Of a DNA stretch of 7,271 nt, positions 1 to 5,860 are shown piece after piece. The stretch's first letter is position 1. Every line of letters begins with the position of its first letter. The position numbers and the translations under genes are program-made. The DNA is from an uncultured Eubacteriales bacterium (GTDB taxonomy: Bacteria; Bacillota; Clostridia; Christensenellales; Borkfalkiaceae). A model generated the notes under the pieces. That model ran no database searches. It had not been told where the DNA came from and saw only the letters and a list, made by a program, of their open reading frames with translations. The DNA lies in the NCBI GenBank assembly GCA_900556195.1, contig USOJ01000044.1, forward strand, positions 1-7,271, read 5' to 3'.

Positions 1-60
1 CTTGTTGCCACCTTCCCCGATAGGGAAGGCAAGGTGCAACTCGGCATTGACGCAAAGACG
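1..60. repeat. Palindromic intergenic sequence, possible fragment of a dispersed repeat
   Basis: This stretch shows no credible gene. It contains a 7-bp perfect inverted repeat, CCTTCCC at 11-17 and GGGAAGG at 23-29, with a 5-nt loop. A competing outer pairing exists between TTGCCACCTT (5-14) and AAGGTGCAA (33-41). GC-rich palindromes of the form CACCTTCCCC-loop-GGGAAGG resemble dispersed intergenic repeats common in gut Clostridia, but that comparison is from memory. Only one copy is visible and its left boundary lies outside the window. It could instead be the tail of a structured transcript coming from the left. Confidence 0.35.
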
Positions 61-69
61 TTTAATAAT

Positions 70-119
70 AAAAAGCCGCGCGGCGGTCGGGAAGTTTCCC
101 GATTGCCACGCGGCTTTTT
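70..119. terminator. Bidirectional intrinsic terminator downstream of potD
   Basis: An 11-bp perfect outer stem pairs AAAAAGCCGCG (70-80) with CGCGGCTTTTT (109-119). After a single C/A mismatch (81/108) the stem continues inward as 82-92 against 97-107 with two G-T pairs, leaving a very small loop near 93-96. Because the outer arms are A5 and T5, the hairpin is followed by a U tract on either strand. On the minus strand it begins about 20 nt after the potD stop and should end the pot operon. On the plus strand it would end any gene entering from the left. Confidence 0.9.
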
Positions 120-138
120 CATATAAACTTTTTATAAA

Positions 139-1866
139 TTATTTGATTCGTTCGCTCGAAATAAGAGTTCCGTAATTGCGCCTCGGCAATCTGATTTTTA
201 TTCCGTGTTTTTTGGGTATCGCGAGCGTTACCCAAAAAAGCAACGCGAATACTATTACCGCAGGTACGGATATAAGCAGCCACAATGGCAGATTACCTAC
301 TTTTACGTCGCTCCACATGGCGTTTACTTTTTTCAGTTCGTTACGATTGAAAGCCGTCATTATCGCGCAACGATCCACTACGTCTTTCGTCGGGTACTGC
401 ACGGTGAGTTGCCTGCCGATATTTTCTACGTTCGAATAAACTATGACTTTTCCGTCCGTCTTTTTATCGTCCGAAATATTCGAGAAAAAGTAGGTGTAGT
501 CGAGCATTTCGGTATGATCCGCGTCGGGTTCCAGAGTTAAATCGTAACTTTCCGCGTCGCAGATATAATCGAATACGTCGTCGCCCGCGATAGGACTTAC
601 GTAACCGATATAATCCATATTGGATATTGCGATTTCGGGGTCGGACAAGAAGTTTACGAACATCTGCGCGAGGTCTTTATTCGCGCCTTTCGGCATAACC
701 CACGCGTCGAACCAGATATTGCTGCCTTCTTTGGGTACGGCGTAGTAAAGAGTGGCGCCGTCGTCATCGTCGGCAAGATCGAGCGTATAAGCCGCGTCGC
801 CCGACCAGGCGAAGTTTATGGCTATTTTGCCTGCCGCCATATCTTTCTTTCCGCTGTCCACTTCAAAGCCGTAAACGTTGGTTTTAAGCGTTTTTAACTC
901 GCGTTCCGCAGCCTTTACCGTGGTTTCGCCTTTAAGGGCTTCCTGAGCCTGTCTGACGATTTCTATCGCCCTCTGCGTTCCTTCTTCGTTCTCGTATTTC
1001 TTTACTTCGTCAAGCGATTTTACGTCTTCTACGAGATTGCTGTCTACGTTGTTGAAGATTTTGACGAGTATGTCGCGATATTCTTCGACCGTGATTTTAG
1101 TCGGGTCGTGAACTTCCGCGTCGGTGTAAAGAGCGTTGAGTTTTTTAAGCGCGTCGCGGTAAACGTAGCCGACGGCTAAAGCGTAGGTATCGCGGATACT
1201 GTCTTTAATCGTGCCTAAATTCTTGTAGTAACTGTTCCAGGGGAGTTCCCACGTAGCGACGAAATCTTCGTACTTTTTTACGAGTTCTTTTTGGTTGTCT
1301 ACGCCTTTTATCGCGGCTGCGAATTCCGAGTTGTTTTCTGCTAAAACTTCGGGGTTATAGATAAAACCCATAGTACCCCACATGTAGCCGACGGCGTATT
1401 CGTTCCAGCCCTTGCCCTCGAAAAGGTCGGTGATAAACGGCGAAGCGTAGTCGTTGTAGTTACCCACTTTTTCATATTTGCCGTCTTCGTCCACGTCGAA
1501 TTTTTCGAGCATGTCCTCTTTGATCATACGCTGAATCATATAGTCGGACGGGCATACGAGATCGTACGAATACGTGTAGCCGTTGCCGCTTTTACGCTTG
1601 GTGAGTTGTAACTCGTTGTACATGTTTTCAAGCGTGCCGAAAGTCGAATATTTTACTTTTACCGTATGTCCGCGTTCTTTCGAAGCGTACTTTTCGAACT
1701 CGGCGATAACGTCGAGAGTTCCCCACTCTTCGTCGAATTCCGAGATATATTCTTCGGCGTTGAAAACGTTCAGGTATTCGACCGTTTCTTTTTTGCAGGA
1801 AGTAAGCGGCAGAAGCGCGCCCGCGGCGACGACCGCGGCAAGGCACAAACTAAATTTTCTTTTCAT
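139..1866 (-). CDS. potD: Spermidine/putrescine ABC transporter substrate-binding lipoprotein (PotD-like) with C-terminal membrane helix
   Basis: This 575-residue protein is the extracytoplasmic polyamine-binding component. The start is ATG at 1866, with AGGAGGG at 1876-1882 nine bases upstream; an in-frame TTG at 1890 lies beyond that site and is unlikely. A signal peptide ends in the lipobox LTSC, with lipid attachment expected at Cys24. Motifs shared with E. coli PotD are CPSDY (105-109), FAWSGD (352-357), IWFDAW (384-389) and IGYVSP (420-425), so the residues matching E. coli Ser83, Tyr85, Trp229, Trp255, Asp257 and Tyr293 are kept. The Trp34 position appears to be Ala37. The family is usually about 350 residues. 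The extra length is a charged, helix-like stretch at about 240-330, more sequence after 430, and a hydrophobic helix at about 526-550 followed by a basic tail. Last gene of the operon, its start overlaps potC by 17 nt. Exact substrate is not determinable. Confidence 0.9.
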   Translation of the reverse strand: MKRKFSLCLAAVVAAGALLPLTSCKKETVEYLNVFNAEEYISEFDEEWGTLDVIAEFEKYASKERGHTVKVKYSTFGTLENMYNELQLTKRKSGNGYTYSYDLVCPSDYMIQRMIKEDMLEKFDVDEDGKYEKVGNYNDYASPFITDLFEGKGWNEYAVGYMWGTMGFIYNPEVLAENNSEFAAAIKGVDNQKELVKKYEDFVATWELPWNSYYKNLGTIKDSIRDTYALAVGYVYRDALKKLNALYTDAEVHDPTKITVEEYRDILVKIFNNVDSNLVEDVKSLDEVKKYENEEGTQRAIEIVRQAQEALKGETTVKAAERELKTLKTNVYGFEVDSGKKDMAAGKIAINFAWSGDAAYTLDLADDDDGATLYYAVPKEGSNIWFDAWVMPKGANKDLAQMFVNFLSDPEIAISNMDYIGYVSPIAGDDVFDYICDAESYDLTLEPDADHTEMLDYTYFFSNISDDKKTDGKVIVYSNVENIGRQLTVQYPTKDVVDRCAIMTAFNRNELKKVNAMWSDVKVGNLPLWLLISVPAVIVFALLFWVTLAIPKKHGIKIRLPRRNYGTLISSERIK

Positions 1867-2656
1867 TCTTTTTAGCCCTCCTGATCGCAAGTAAGTTTCT
1901 GACGACTACGAAGATTACCATTATAAGGAATATTATCGCCGACAAAGCCCTTAAAGCGGGTACGGACGAACCTTTTCCGCCCTTGGCGTAGGCGTCGAAA
2001 ACGTAAGTGGAAATGGTGTCGAACGTCGGCGGACGCGTAAACGTGGTAATGATATAATCGTCCAGCGACAAGGTTATAGCAAGCATAAAGCCGCTTATGA
2101 CGCCCGGCATAATCTCGGGCAATATGACGGAAAACAGGGCTTTCGTCGGACTTGCGCCGAGGTCTAACGCCGCTTCGTACAGGTTGCCGTCGAGTTGTTT
2201 GAGTTTCGGCAGTACCGACAGATACACGAACGGGAAGCAAAGCACGATATGCCCGATTAAAAGCGAAGCGTAAGTTCTTCCGAAAGCGAACATCGTGCAT
2301 ACGAGCGCAATCGATATTGCGGTTACTATCTCGGCGTTTATGACGGGGATATTCGTAACCGAATCGAGGGCTTTTCTCACTCTCTTTCTGGAGTAGAACG
2401 CACCTATCGCGCCCATCGTGCCGAGTATCGTCGAACAGGTTGCCGCAAGAAGGGCAAGCACTATCGTATTGATTACGGTCGTTTTAAGACTTTCGTCGGT
2501 GAAGAGTTGTTTATAGAGTTTGAAACCCCATTCTTTCGACCATACGCCGATGGACGGAGAAAGGTTGAAAGAGTAAATGGTAAGCAGAATTATCGGGGCG
2601 TATAAAAAGGCGATTACGAGAAAGAGATAAACCCATTTGAGAACTTTTTTTACCAT
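1850..2656 (-). CDS. potC: Spermidine/putrescine ABC transporter permease (PotC-like)
   Basis: This 268-residue inner-membrane permease is the second channel subunit and should pair with PotB. By eye there are about six membrane segments, near residues 7-30, 62-88, 105-125, 130-150, 180-198 and 237-257. The EAA loop that docks on the ATPase is at about 159-186, beginning LYEAALDLGASP. The following LSLDDYIITTF matches the PotC-type LSxDD segment and separates it from PotB. Length is normal for the family. ATG at 2656 has GGAGG six bases upstream. The start overlaps the potB stop by 7 nt (TTATGGTAA) and the TAG stop lies 17 nt inside potD, so translational coupling on both sides is likely. Confidence 0.94.
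   Translation of the reverse strand: MVKKVLKWVYLFLVIAFLYAPIILLTIYSFNLSPSIGVWSKEWGFKLYKQLFTDESLKTTVINTIVLALLAATCSTILGTMGAIGAFYSRKRVRKALDSVTNIPVINAEIVTAISIALVCTMFAFGRTYASLLIGHIVLCFPFVYLSVLPKLKQLDGNLYEAALDLGASPTKALFSVILPEIMPGVISGFMLAITLSLDDYIITTFTRPPTFDTISTYVFDAYAKGGKGSSVPALRALSAIIFLIMVIFVVVRNLLAIRRAKKNEKKI
1876..1882 (-). promoter_or_regulatory. Ribosome binding site that fixes the potD start
   Basis: AGGAGGG on the minus strand sits nine bases before ATG at 1866. It selects this ATG over the upstream in-frame TTG at 1890. It also makes a standard lipoprotein signal peptide start at MKRK rather than after eight extra residues. The site lies inside the end of potC. Confidence 0.85.
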
Positions 2657-3492
2657 AATCCGCCTCCTCTCGTGTTGACTTCTTCGCCGTCGGAAAATTT
2701 ATTCGTTACGAACATAGTTATAAAGATAAGCACGAGCAAAATCATCGCTATTGCCGAACCCGCGTGCCAGTCGAACATTGTCGAGAACTGGTCTTCGATG
2801 AGTTTGCCGATAATCGTTACGTTGCCGTTGCCCAAAGTGTCGGAAACGACGTAACTCGTGGTCGTCGGGAGCAGTACCATGGTTACCGCGCTGACGATTC
2901 CCGGCGCGGACATAGGCACTACTACTTTGAAAAAAGTCTGCGCGCTCGTCGCGCCCAAGTCCTGCGACGCTTCGAGTACGTTTTTATCGAGTTTTATAAG
3001 CACGGTGTAAAGGGGCAATATCGTAAACGGCAGATAGTCGTAAACCATGCCGACGACCGTGTTGAAGAAACTCATTTTGTTGGAGTTGTAAAACCCCATT
3101 GCGAAAAGCAATTCTTTCATAGCCGCCGTGCGAAGAACGAAGTTTATCCACATGGGCAGAATAAAGATCATTAACAGCACCGAGCGGGTTTTCATTCTGG
3201 AACGGGCAAGTATATACGCGACGGGGTAGGCGATTAAAAGACAGATAACGGTCGTTAAAATCGCAAGCGCGAAACTTATATATATCGCGCGTATGTTCGT
3301 AGACGACGAGAAGAACGCCGTGAAGTTGGAAAAGGAGAACGAAAACGCGGTAATATCGTTGGTTACGACTTCGCGGTTTTCGACCGTAAACGCATAGAGA
3401 ATTATAAGCAGCAGGGGAAATACCACGAACGCGAGCATAAACACCGCGTAGGGGATTCCGAGATGCTTTCTCGAAAATTTCAACGCTTTCAT
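2650..3492 (-). CDS. potB: Spermidine/putrescine ABC transporter permease (PotB-like)
   Basis: This 280-residue permease is the first channel subunit. About six hydrophobic segments are visible, near residues 13-37, 68-95, 104-120, 145-165, 195-215 and 245-264. The cytoplasmic EAA loop is at about 173-198 (LEASQDLGATSAQTFFKV), and LPMWINFVLRT at 112-122 and DWHAGSA at 241-247 are typical of PotB proteins. Its length matches the family. ATG at 3492 starts one base after the potA TAA stop. No strong Shine-Dalgarno sequence precedes it, only a weak AAAGG about 17 bases upstream, so expression probably depends on coupling to potA translation. The last codons contain the potC ribosome binding site and overlap the potC start. 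Confidence 0.94.
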   Translation of the reverse strand: MKALKFSRKHLGIPYAVFMLAFVVFPLLLIILYAFTVENREVVTNDITAFSFSFSNFTAFFSSSTNIRAIYISFALAILTTVICLLIAYPVAYILARSRMKTRSVLLMIFILPMWINFVLRTAAMKELLFAMGFYNSNKMSFFNTVVGMVYDYLPFTILPLYTVLIKLDKNVLEASQDLGATSAQTFFKVVVPMSAPGIVSAVTMVLLPTTTSYVVSDTLGNGNVTIIGKLIEDQFSTMFDWHAGSAIAMILLVLIFITMFVTNKFSDGEEVNTRGGGLW

Positions 3493-3493
3493 T

Positions 3494-4996
3494 TTACTTC
3501 GTCGCCGCCTTTAAGGTAAGTTTGATTTTTTCGGGAGGAATTTTGACCGAAACGCGGTCGTTTTCGTTCCAGGTGTATTCGGTGTCCACTACGAAGTCTT
3601 CTTCCTCTTCGTCGGTACGGATAATGATCTGATAGTGGTCGCCCTTGTAAACTATCTGAATAATCGTACCCGCGACGTTGCCGTCTTCGTCGTTGTCTAT
3701 AATCTCGATGTCTTTAAGACCGACTTCTACGTTTACGTCAACGTCCGTAAGGTCGATTTTTTCGCCCTCTTTGGTGATAAGGTAACCTTCTTCGTCAAGG
3801 CGACTGCCTTCGTAGAGTTGAGTTACGTCGCATTCGAATTCTCCGCCCGCAAAACATACGGTGTTCTTTTTGGTAACGTAACCCGTATAGCGGTTGGCGT
3901 CGAATTCCTTAGCCATTATGTGTATGTCGTCGGGACGGATGATAACCGAACACTTCGTGCCTTCTTTTCTTTCGATGGTGTCCTGTACGACGATTTCGGT
4001 TTTGCCTACCATAACGACCATTTCGTAATGAACGCCTTTGAAAATCGAAGAGGAGATGACGCCGTCAACCTGACCTTTGCCTTCGTCCACGAGGAACACG
4101 TCTTCGGGACGGACTACGACGTCTACTTTTTCGTTCTTCGGGAAGTCGTCTACGCAGTCGAACACTTTGTTTATGAAGCGTACTTTTTTGTCGCCGACCA
4201 TGGTGCCGGAAAAGATATTGCTTTCGCCGATGAAGTCCGCCACGAAGGCGTTTTTCGGCTCGTTGTAGATGTCTTTCGGCGTGCCTATCTGCTGAATTTC
4301 GCCGTCTTTCATAACGACTATGGTGTCGCTCATCGTAAGCGCTTCTTCCTGATCGTGCGTTACGTAAATAAAGGTTATGCCGAGTTTGTCGTGCATGGCT
4401 TTAAGTTCGAGTTGCATGTCTTTGCGCATTTTAAGGTCGAGCGCGCCGAGCGGTTCGTCCAAAAGAAGAATTTCGGGTTCGTTGACGATTGCCCTTGCGA
4501 TGGCGATACGCTGTTGCTGTCCGCCCGAAAGAGTGGTTACGTCGCGCTTTTCGAATTCTTCGAGGTCGACGAGTTTAAGAACCCTGGAAACTTTCGCGTC
4601 AATCGCTTCTTTCGAGAGTTTTTCGGTTTTTACGATCGTTCTGCCTTTTTTGTCTACGTAGGTGTTGCGATAGCGTTTGAGTTTAAGCCCGAACGCTATG
4701 TTGTCGTACACGTTAAGGTGCGGGAACAACGCGTAGCGTTGAAACACGGTGTTTATCGGCCTTTCGTAAGGGGGCAGGTTCGTTATATCTTTGCCGTTCA
4801 ACAAAATTTTGCCCTTGGTGGGGAGTTCGAAACCCGCGATCATGCGAAGGGTCGTCGATTTGCCGCAACCCGAAGGTCCCAAAAAGGTGATGAATTCGCC
4901 CTTTCTGACGTAGAGATTGAAGTTCTCTACCGCCGTTTGCCCGTCAAAGACCTTTTCGACGCCGATAAGTTCAATGATTTTTTCGTCTTTTTCCAT
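3494..4996 (-). CDS. potA: Spermidine/putrescine ABC transporter ATPase (PotA-like) with duplicated C-terminal TOBE-like module
   Basis: This 500-residue cytoplasmic ATPase energises uptake. All ABC motifs are intact: Walker A GPSGCGKST (40-48), Q-loop Gln86 in VFQRYALFPHL, signature LSGGQQQR (156-163), Walker B ILLLDEP (176-182), D-loop LGALD (183-187) and H-loop His214. It is about 120 residues longer than E. coli PotA (378). Part of this is an insertion of roughly 20 basic and polar residues at about 108-128, between the Q-loop and the signature. The rest is C-terminal: after a first TOBE-like unit (about 294-362) a second one follows (about 440-497). Both contain a G-x-I ... [FY]-K-G-x-H-Y core. 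A highly acidic patch (462-467) lies in the second. ATG at 4996 has AAGGAG seven bases upstream, embedded in the regulator's stop (TAAGGAG). Substrate class follows from the operon. Confidence 0.93.
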   Translation of the reverse strand: MEKDEKIIELIGVEKVFDGQTAVENFNLYVRKGEFITFLGPSGCGKSTTLRMIAGFELPTKGKILLNGKDITNLPPYERPINTVFQRYALFPHLNVYDNIAFGLKLKRYRNTYVDKKGRTIVKTEKLSKEAIDAKVSRVLKLVDLEEFEKRDVTTLSGGQQQRIAIARAIVNEPEILLLDEPLGALDLKMRKDMQLELKAMHDKLGITFIYVTHDQEEALTMSDTIVVMKDGEIQQIGTPKDIYNEPKNAFVADFIGESNIFSGTMVGDKKVRFINKVFDCVDDFPKNEKVDVVVRPEDVFLVDEGKGQVDGVISSSIFKGVHYEMVVMVGKTEIVVQDTIERKEGTKCSVIIRPDDIHIMAKEFDANRYTGYVTKKNTVCFAGGEFECDVTQLYEGSRLDEEGYLITKEGEKIDLTDVDVNVEVGLKDIEIIDNDEDGNVAGTIIQIVYKGDHYQIIIRTDEEEEDFVVDTEYTWNENDRVSVKIPPEKIKLTLKAATK

Positions 4997-5007
4997 TTGT
5001 GTTCTCC

Positions 5008-5541
5008 TTAAAACGTAGGGGGAGTGGCTACCCAGATAAATTTCGCGACTCTGTCGGTCGGATTTTCCATATAGTGAGTTTTGGACGCCGAAAAGTAAAA
5101 ACTTTCGCCTTTATTGCAACGATATTTTTTGTTGCCGAGGTGCACGATTACGCTGCCCGAAAGCACGTAACCGAATTCTTCGCCCTCGTGCGGAACGTCC
5201 GCTTCGGTGAATTTGCCGGGCATGAGTTCGACTATCAAAGGCTCCATGGCGTTTTTCTGCGCGTTGTTCACGAGCCAGTTTATCTTAACCGCGCCCGTGT
5301 CCTTTTCTATGAAGTCGTCTTCTTTGAAGACGATTTTTTCTTCTTCCTCTTCCGAAAAGAATTCTTTAAGGTTGGTGCCGAGCGCCGAAAGAATATCCAC
5401 GAGCGTTGCGATCGACGGGCTGGTAAGGTCGTTTTCGAGTTGACTTATGTAGCCTTTGGTAAGTTCGCACCTGTCGGCGAGTTCTTCCTGCGTAAGCGCG
5501 CAATGCAGCCTTAATTGCTTGATTTTAGTTCCGAGTTCCAC
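5008..5541 (-). CDS. XRE-family transcriptional regulator with C-terminal cupin domain, likely regulator of the pot operon
   Basis: This 177-residue protein has a helix-turn-helix of the XRE/Cro type at about 5-60, with a recognition helix near TKGYISQLEN (28-37). An acidic linker EEEEE follows at 64-68, then a cupin_2 barrel at about 100-172. Cupin motif residues include His118, Glu121/Glu122, Gly129 and His156. The architecture is that of E. coli PuuR (185 residues), the putrescine-responsive repressor, and XRE-cupin genes often precede potABCD in Clostridia. The ligand here is inferred, not seen. The start is GTG at 5541, with GGGAG eight bases upstream; no other plausible start exists before Met99. 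It is first in the operon, 11 nt before potA, and its leader carries three phased dyads that suit autoregulation. Confidence 0.9.
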   Translation of the reverse strand: MELGTKIKQLRLHCALTQEELADRCELTKGYISQLENDLTSPSIATLVDILSALGTNLKEFFSEEEEEKIVFKEDDFIEKDTGAVKINWLVNNAQKNAMEPLIVELMPGKFTEADVPHEGEEFGYVLSGSVIVHLGNKKYRCNKGESFYFSASKTHYMENPTDRVAKFIWVATPPTF

Positions 5542-5549
5542 GATCGTTT

Positions 5550-5554
5550 CTCCC
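5550..5554 (-). promoter_or_regulatory. Ribosome binding site supporting a GTG start for the regulator
   Basis: GGGAG on the minus strand lies eight bases before GTG at 5541. It supports that non-ATG start, which places the helix-turn-helix at the usual distance from the N-terminus. A GTG start may help keep regulator levels low relative to the transporter. Confidence 0.7.
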
Positions 5555-5570
5555 GTGTTTTTTACTATGC

Positions 5571-5647
5571 TAAACTTTTTGTTTAACGCGTTAAGTTTAG
5601 TTAAACCGAAAGTTTAGAGCGTTAAGTTTAGTTAAACGAAAAGTTTA
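5571..5647 (-). promoter_or_regulatory. Three phased inverted-repeat operators in the pot operon leader
   Basis: Three copies of the dyad TAAAC-N5-GTTTA occur at 5571-5585, 5602-5616 and 5633-5647, each exactly 31 bp apart, close to three helical turns. The two right-hand copies lie in a 31-bp tandem repeat (5588-5618 and 5619-5649) that matches at 28 of 31 positions. The third is degenerate outside its dyad arms. A second dyad, GTTTAGTTAAAC, sits between them at 5595-5606 and 5626-5637, and a perfect palindrome TTAACGCGTTAA is at 5583-5594. These sites lie downstream of the predicted transcription start and before the regulator's start codon. The most likely role is cooperative binding by the XRE-cupin regulator; binding is inferred. 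Confidence 0.75.
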
Positions 5648-5649
5648 CA
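5588..5649. repeat. Tandem 31-bp direct repeat, two copies
   Basis: Two adjacent 31-bp units, 5588-5618 and 5619-5649, both begin GCGTTAAGTTTAGTTAAAC. They differ at three positions only (CG versus GA after the common start, and G versus C one base from the end). They form the core of the operator array. The near identity of the units suggests recent duplication or strong selection. Confidence 0.92.
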
Positions 5650-5670
5650 ATCTCTAAACCAACGAGTGCT

Positions 5671-5699
5671 ATTATATTCTTATAGCCCTTATATGTCAA
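5671..5699 (-). promoter_or_regulatory. Consensus sigma-70/SigA promoter for the regulator-potABCD operon
   Basis: On the minus strand TTGACA (5699-5694) and TATAAT (5676-5671) both match the vegetative consensus exactly and are separated by the ideal 17 bp. The predicted start point is near 5664, giving an untranslated leader of about 120 nt that contains the operator dyads. No other minus-strand promoter of similar quality is seen before potA, so one transcript for all five genes is the simplest reading. Confidence 0.88.
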
Positions 5700-5718
5700 C
5701 CGTTTTTACGCGATTTTT

Positions 5719-5746
5719 CGATATTTTTTTCGGAGGCGGCATACTG
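5719..5746 (+). promoter_or_regulatory. Possible sporulation sigma-E-like promoter for the deacetylase
   Basis: CGATATT (5719-5725) and CATACTG (5740-5746) are separated by 14 bp. They resemble the sigma-E pattern of an ATATT -35 element and a CATAC -10 element, although the last -10 bases do not match. The gene downstream is PdaB-like, and PdaB relatives belong to sporulation. The match is partial, the leader would be about 110 nt, and sporulation in this organism is not established. No clear vegetative promoter is visible: a TG-N-TAAAAT at 5835-5843 is too close to the start codon. Confidence 0.25.
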
Positions 5747-5860
5747 CTTTCGATTGCGGCATAAAATCTAACGGAAAACGCGCGAAAATTCGACCTTTGA
5801 ACCGAGGATTTCCCGTTTTTCGACTGATTTCTTATGTTAAAATAAAGGGGTAAAAAACGA

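Noticed and set aside
1..126. Plus-strand frame 1 open from the left edge to a TAA at 124
   Set aside because: It reads straight through the terminator hairpin and the palindrome, and the peptide has no recognisable domain.
205..540. 111-codon plus-strand open frame opposite the end of potD
   Set aside because: It is antisense to the conserved end of PotD, aromatic- and Arg-rich, with no convincing ribosome binding site or domain.
1867..1890. Upstream TTG start for PotD adding eight residues
   Set aside because: The AGGAGGG site lies between this TTG and the ATG at 1866, nine bases before the ATG, and the shorter form gives a standard lipoprotein signal peptide.
3635..5011. 458-codon open frame on the plus strand opposite potA
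   Set aside because: It is fully antisense to a PotA with all ABC motifs, has low-complexity Phe/Val/Tyr-rich composition and no recognisable domain. It is a by-product of codon bias in potA.
5588..5649. Repeat pair considered as a CRISPR array
   Set aside because: The two 31-bp units are directly adjacent with no spacer, there are no cas genes, and the pattern of short dyads fits transcription factor sites.
5835..5843. Extended -10 element TG-N-TAAAAT before the deacetylase
   Set aside because: Its start point would fall around 5850, on the ribosome binding site itself, and there is no good -35 element (GTTTTT) at the right distance.
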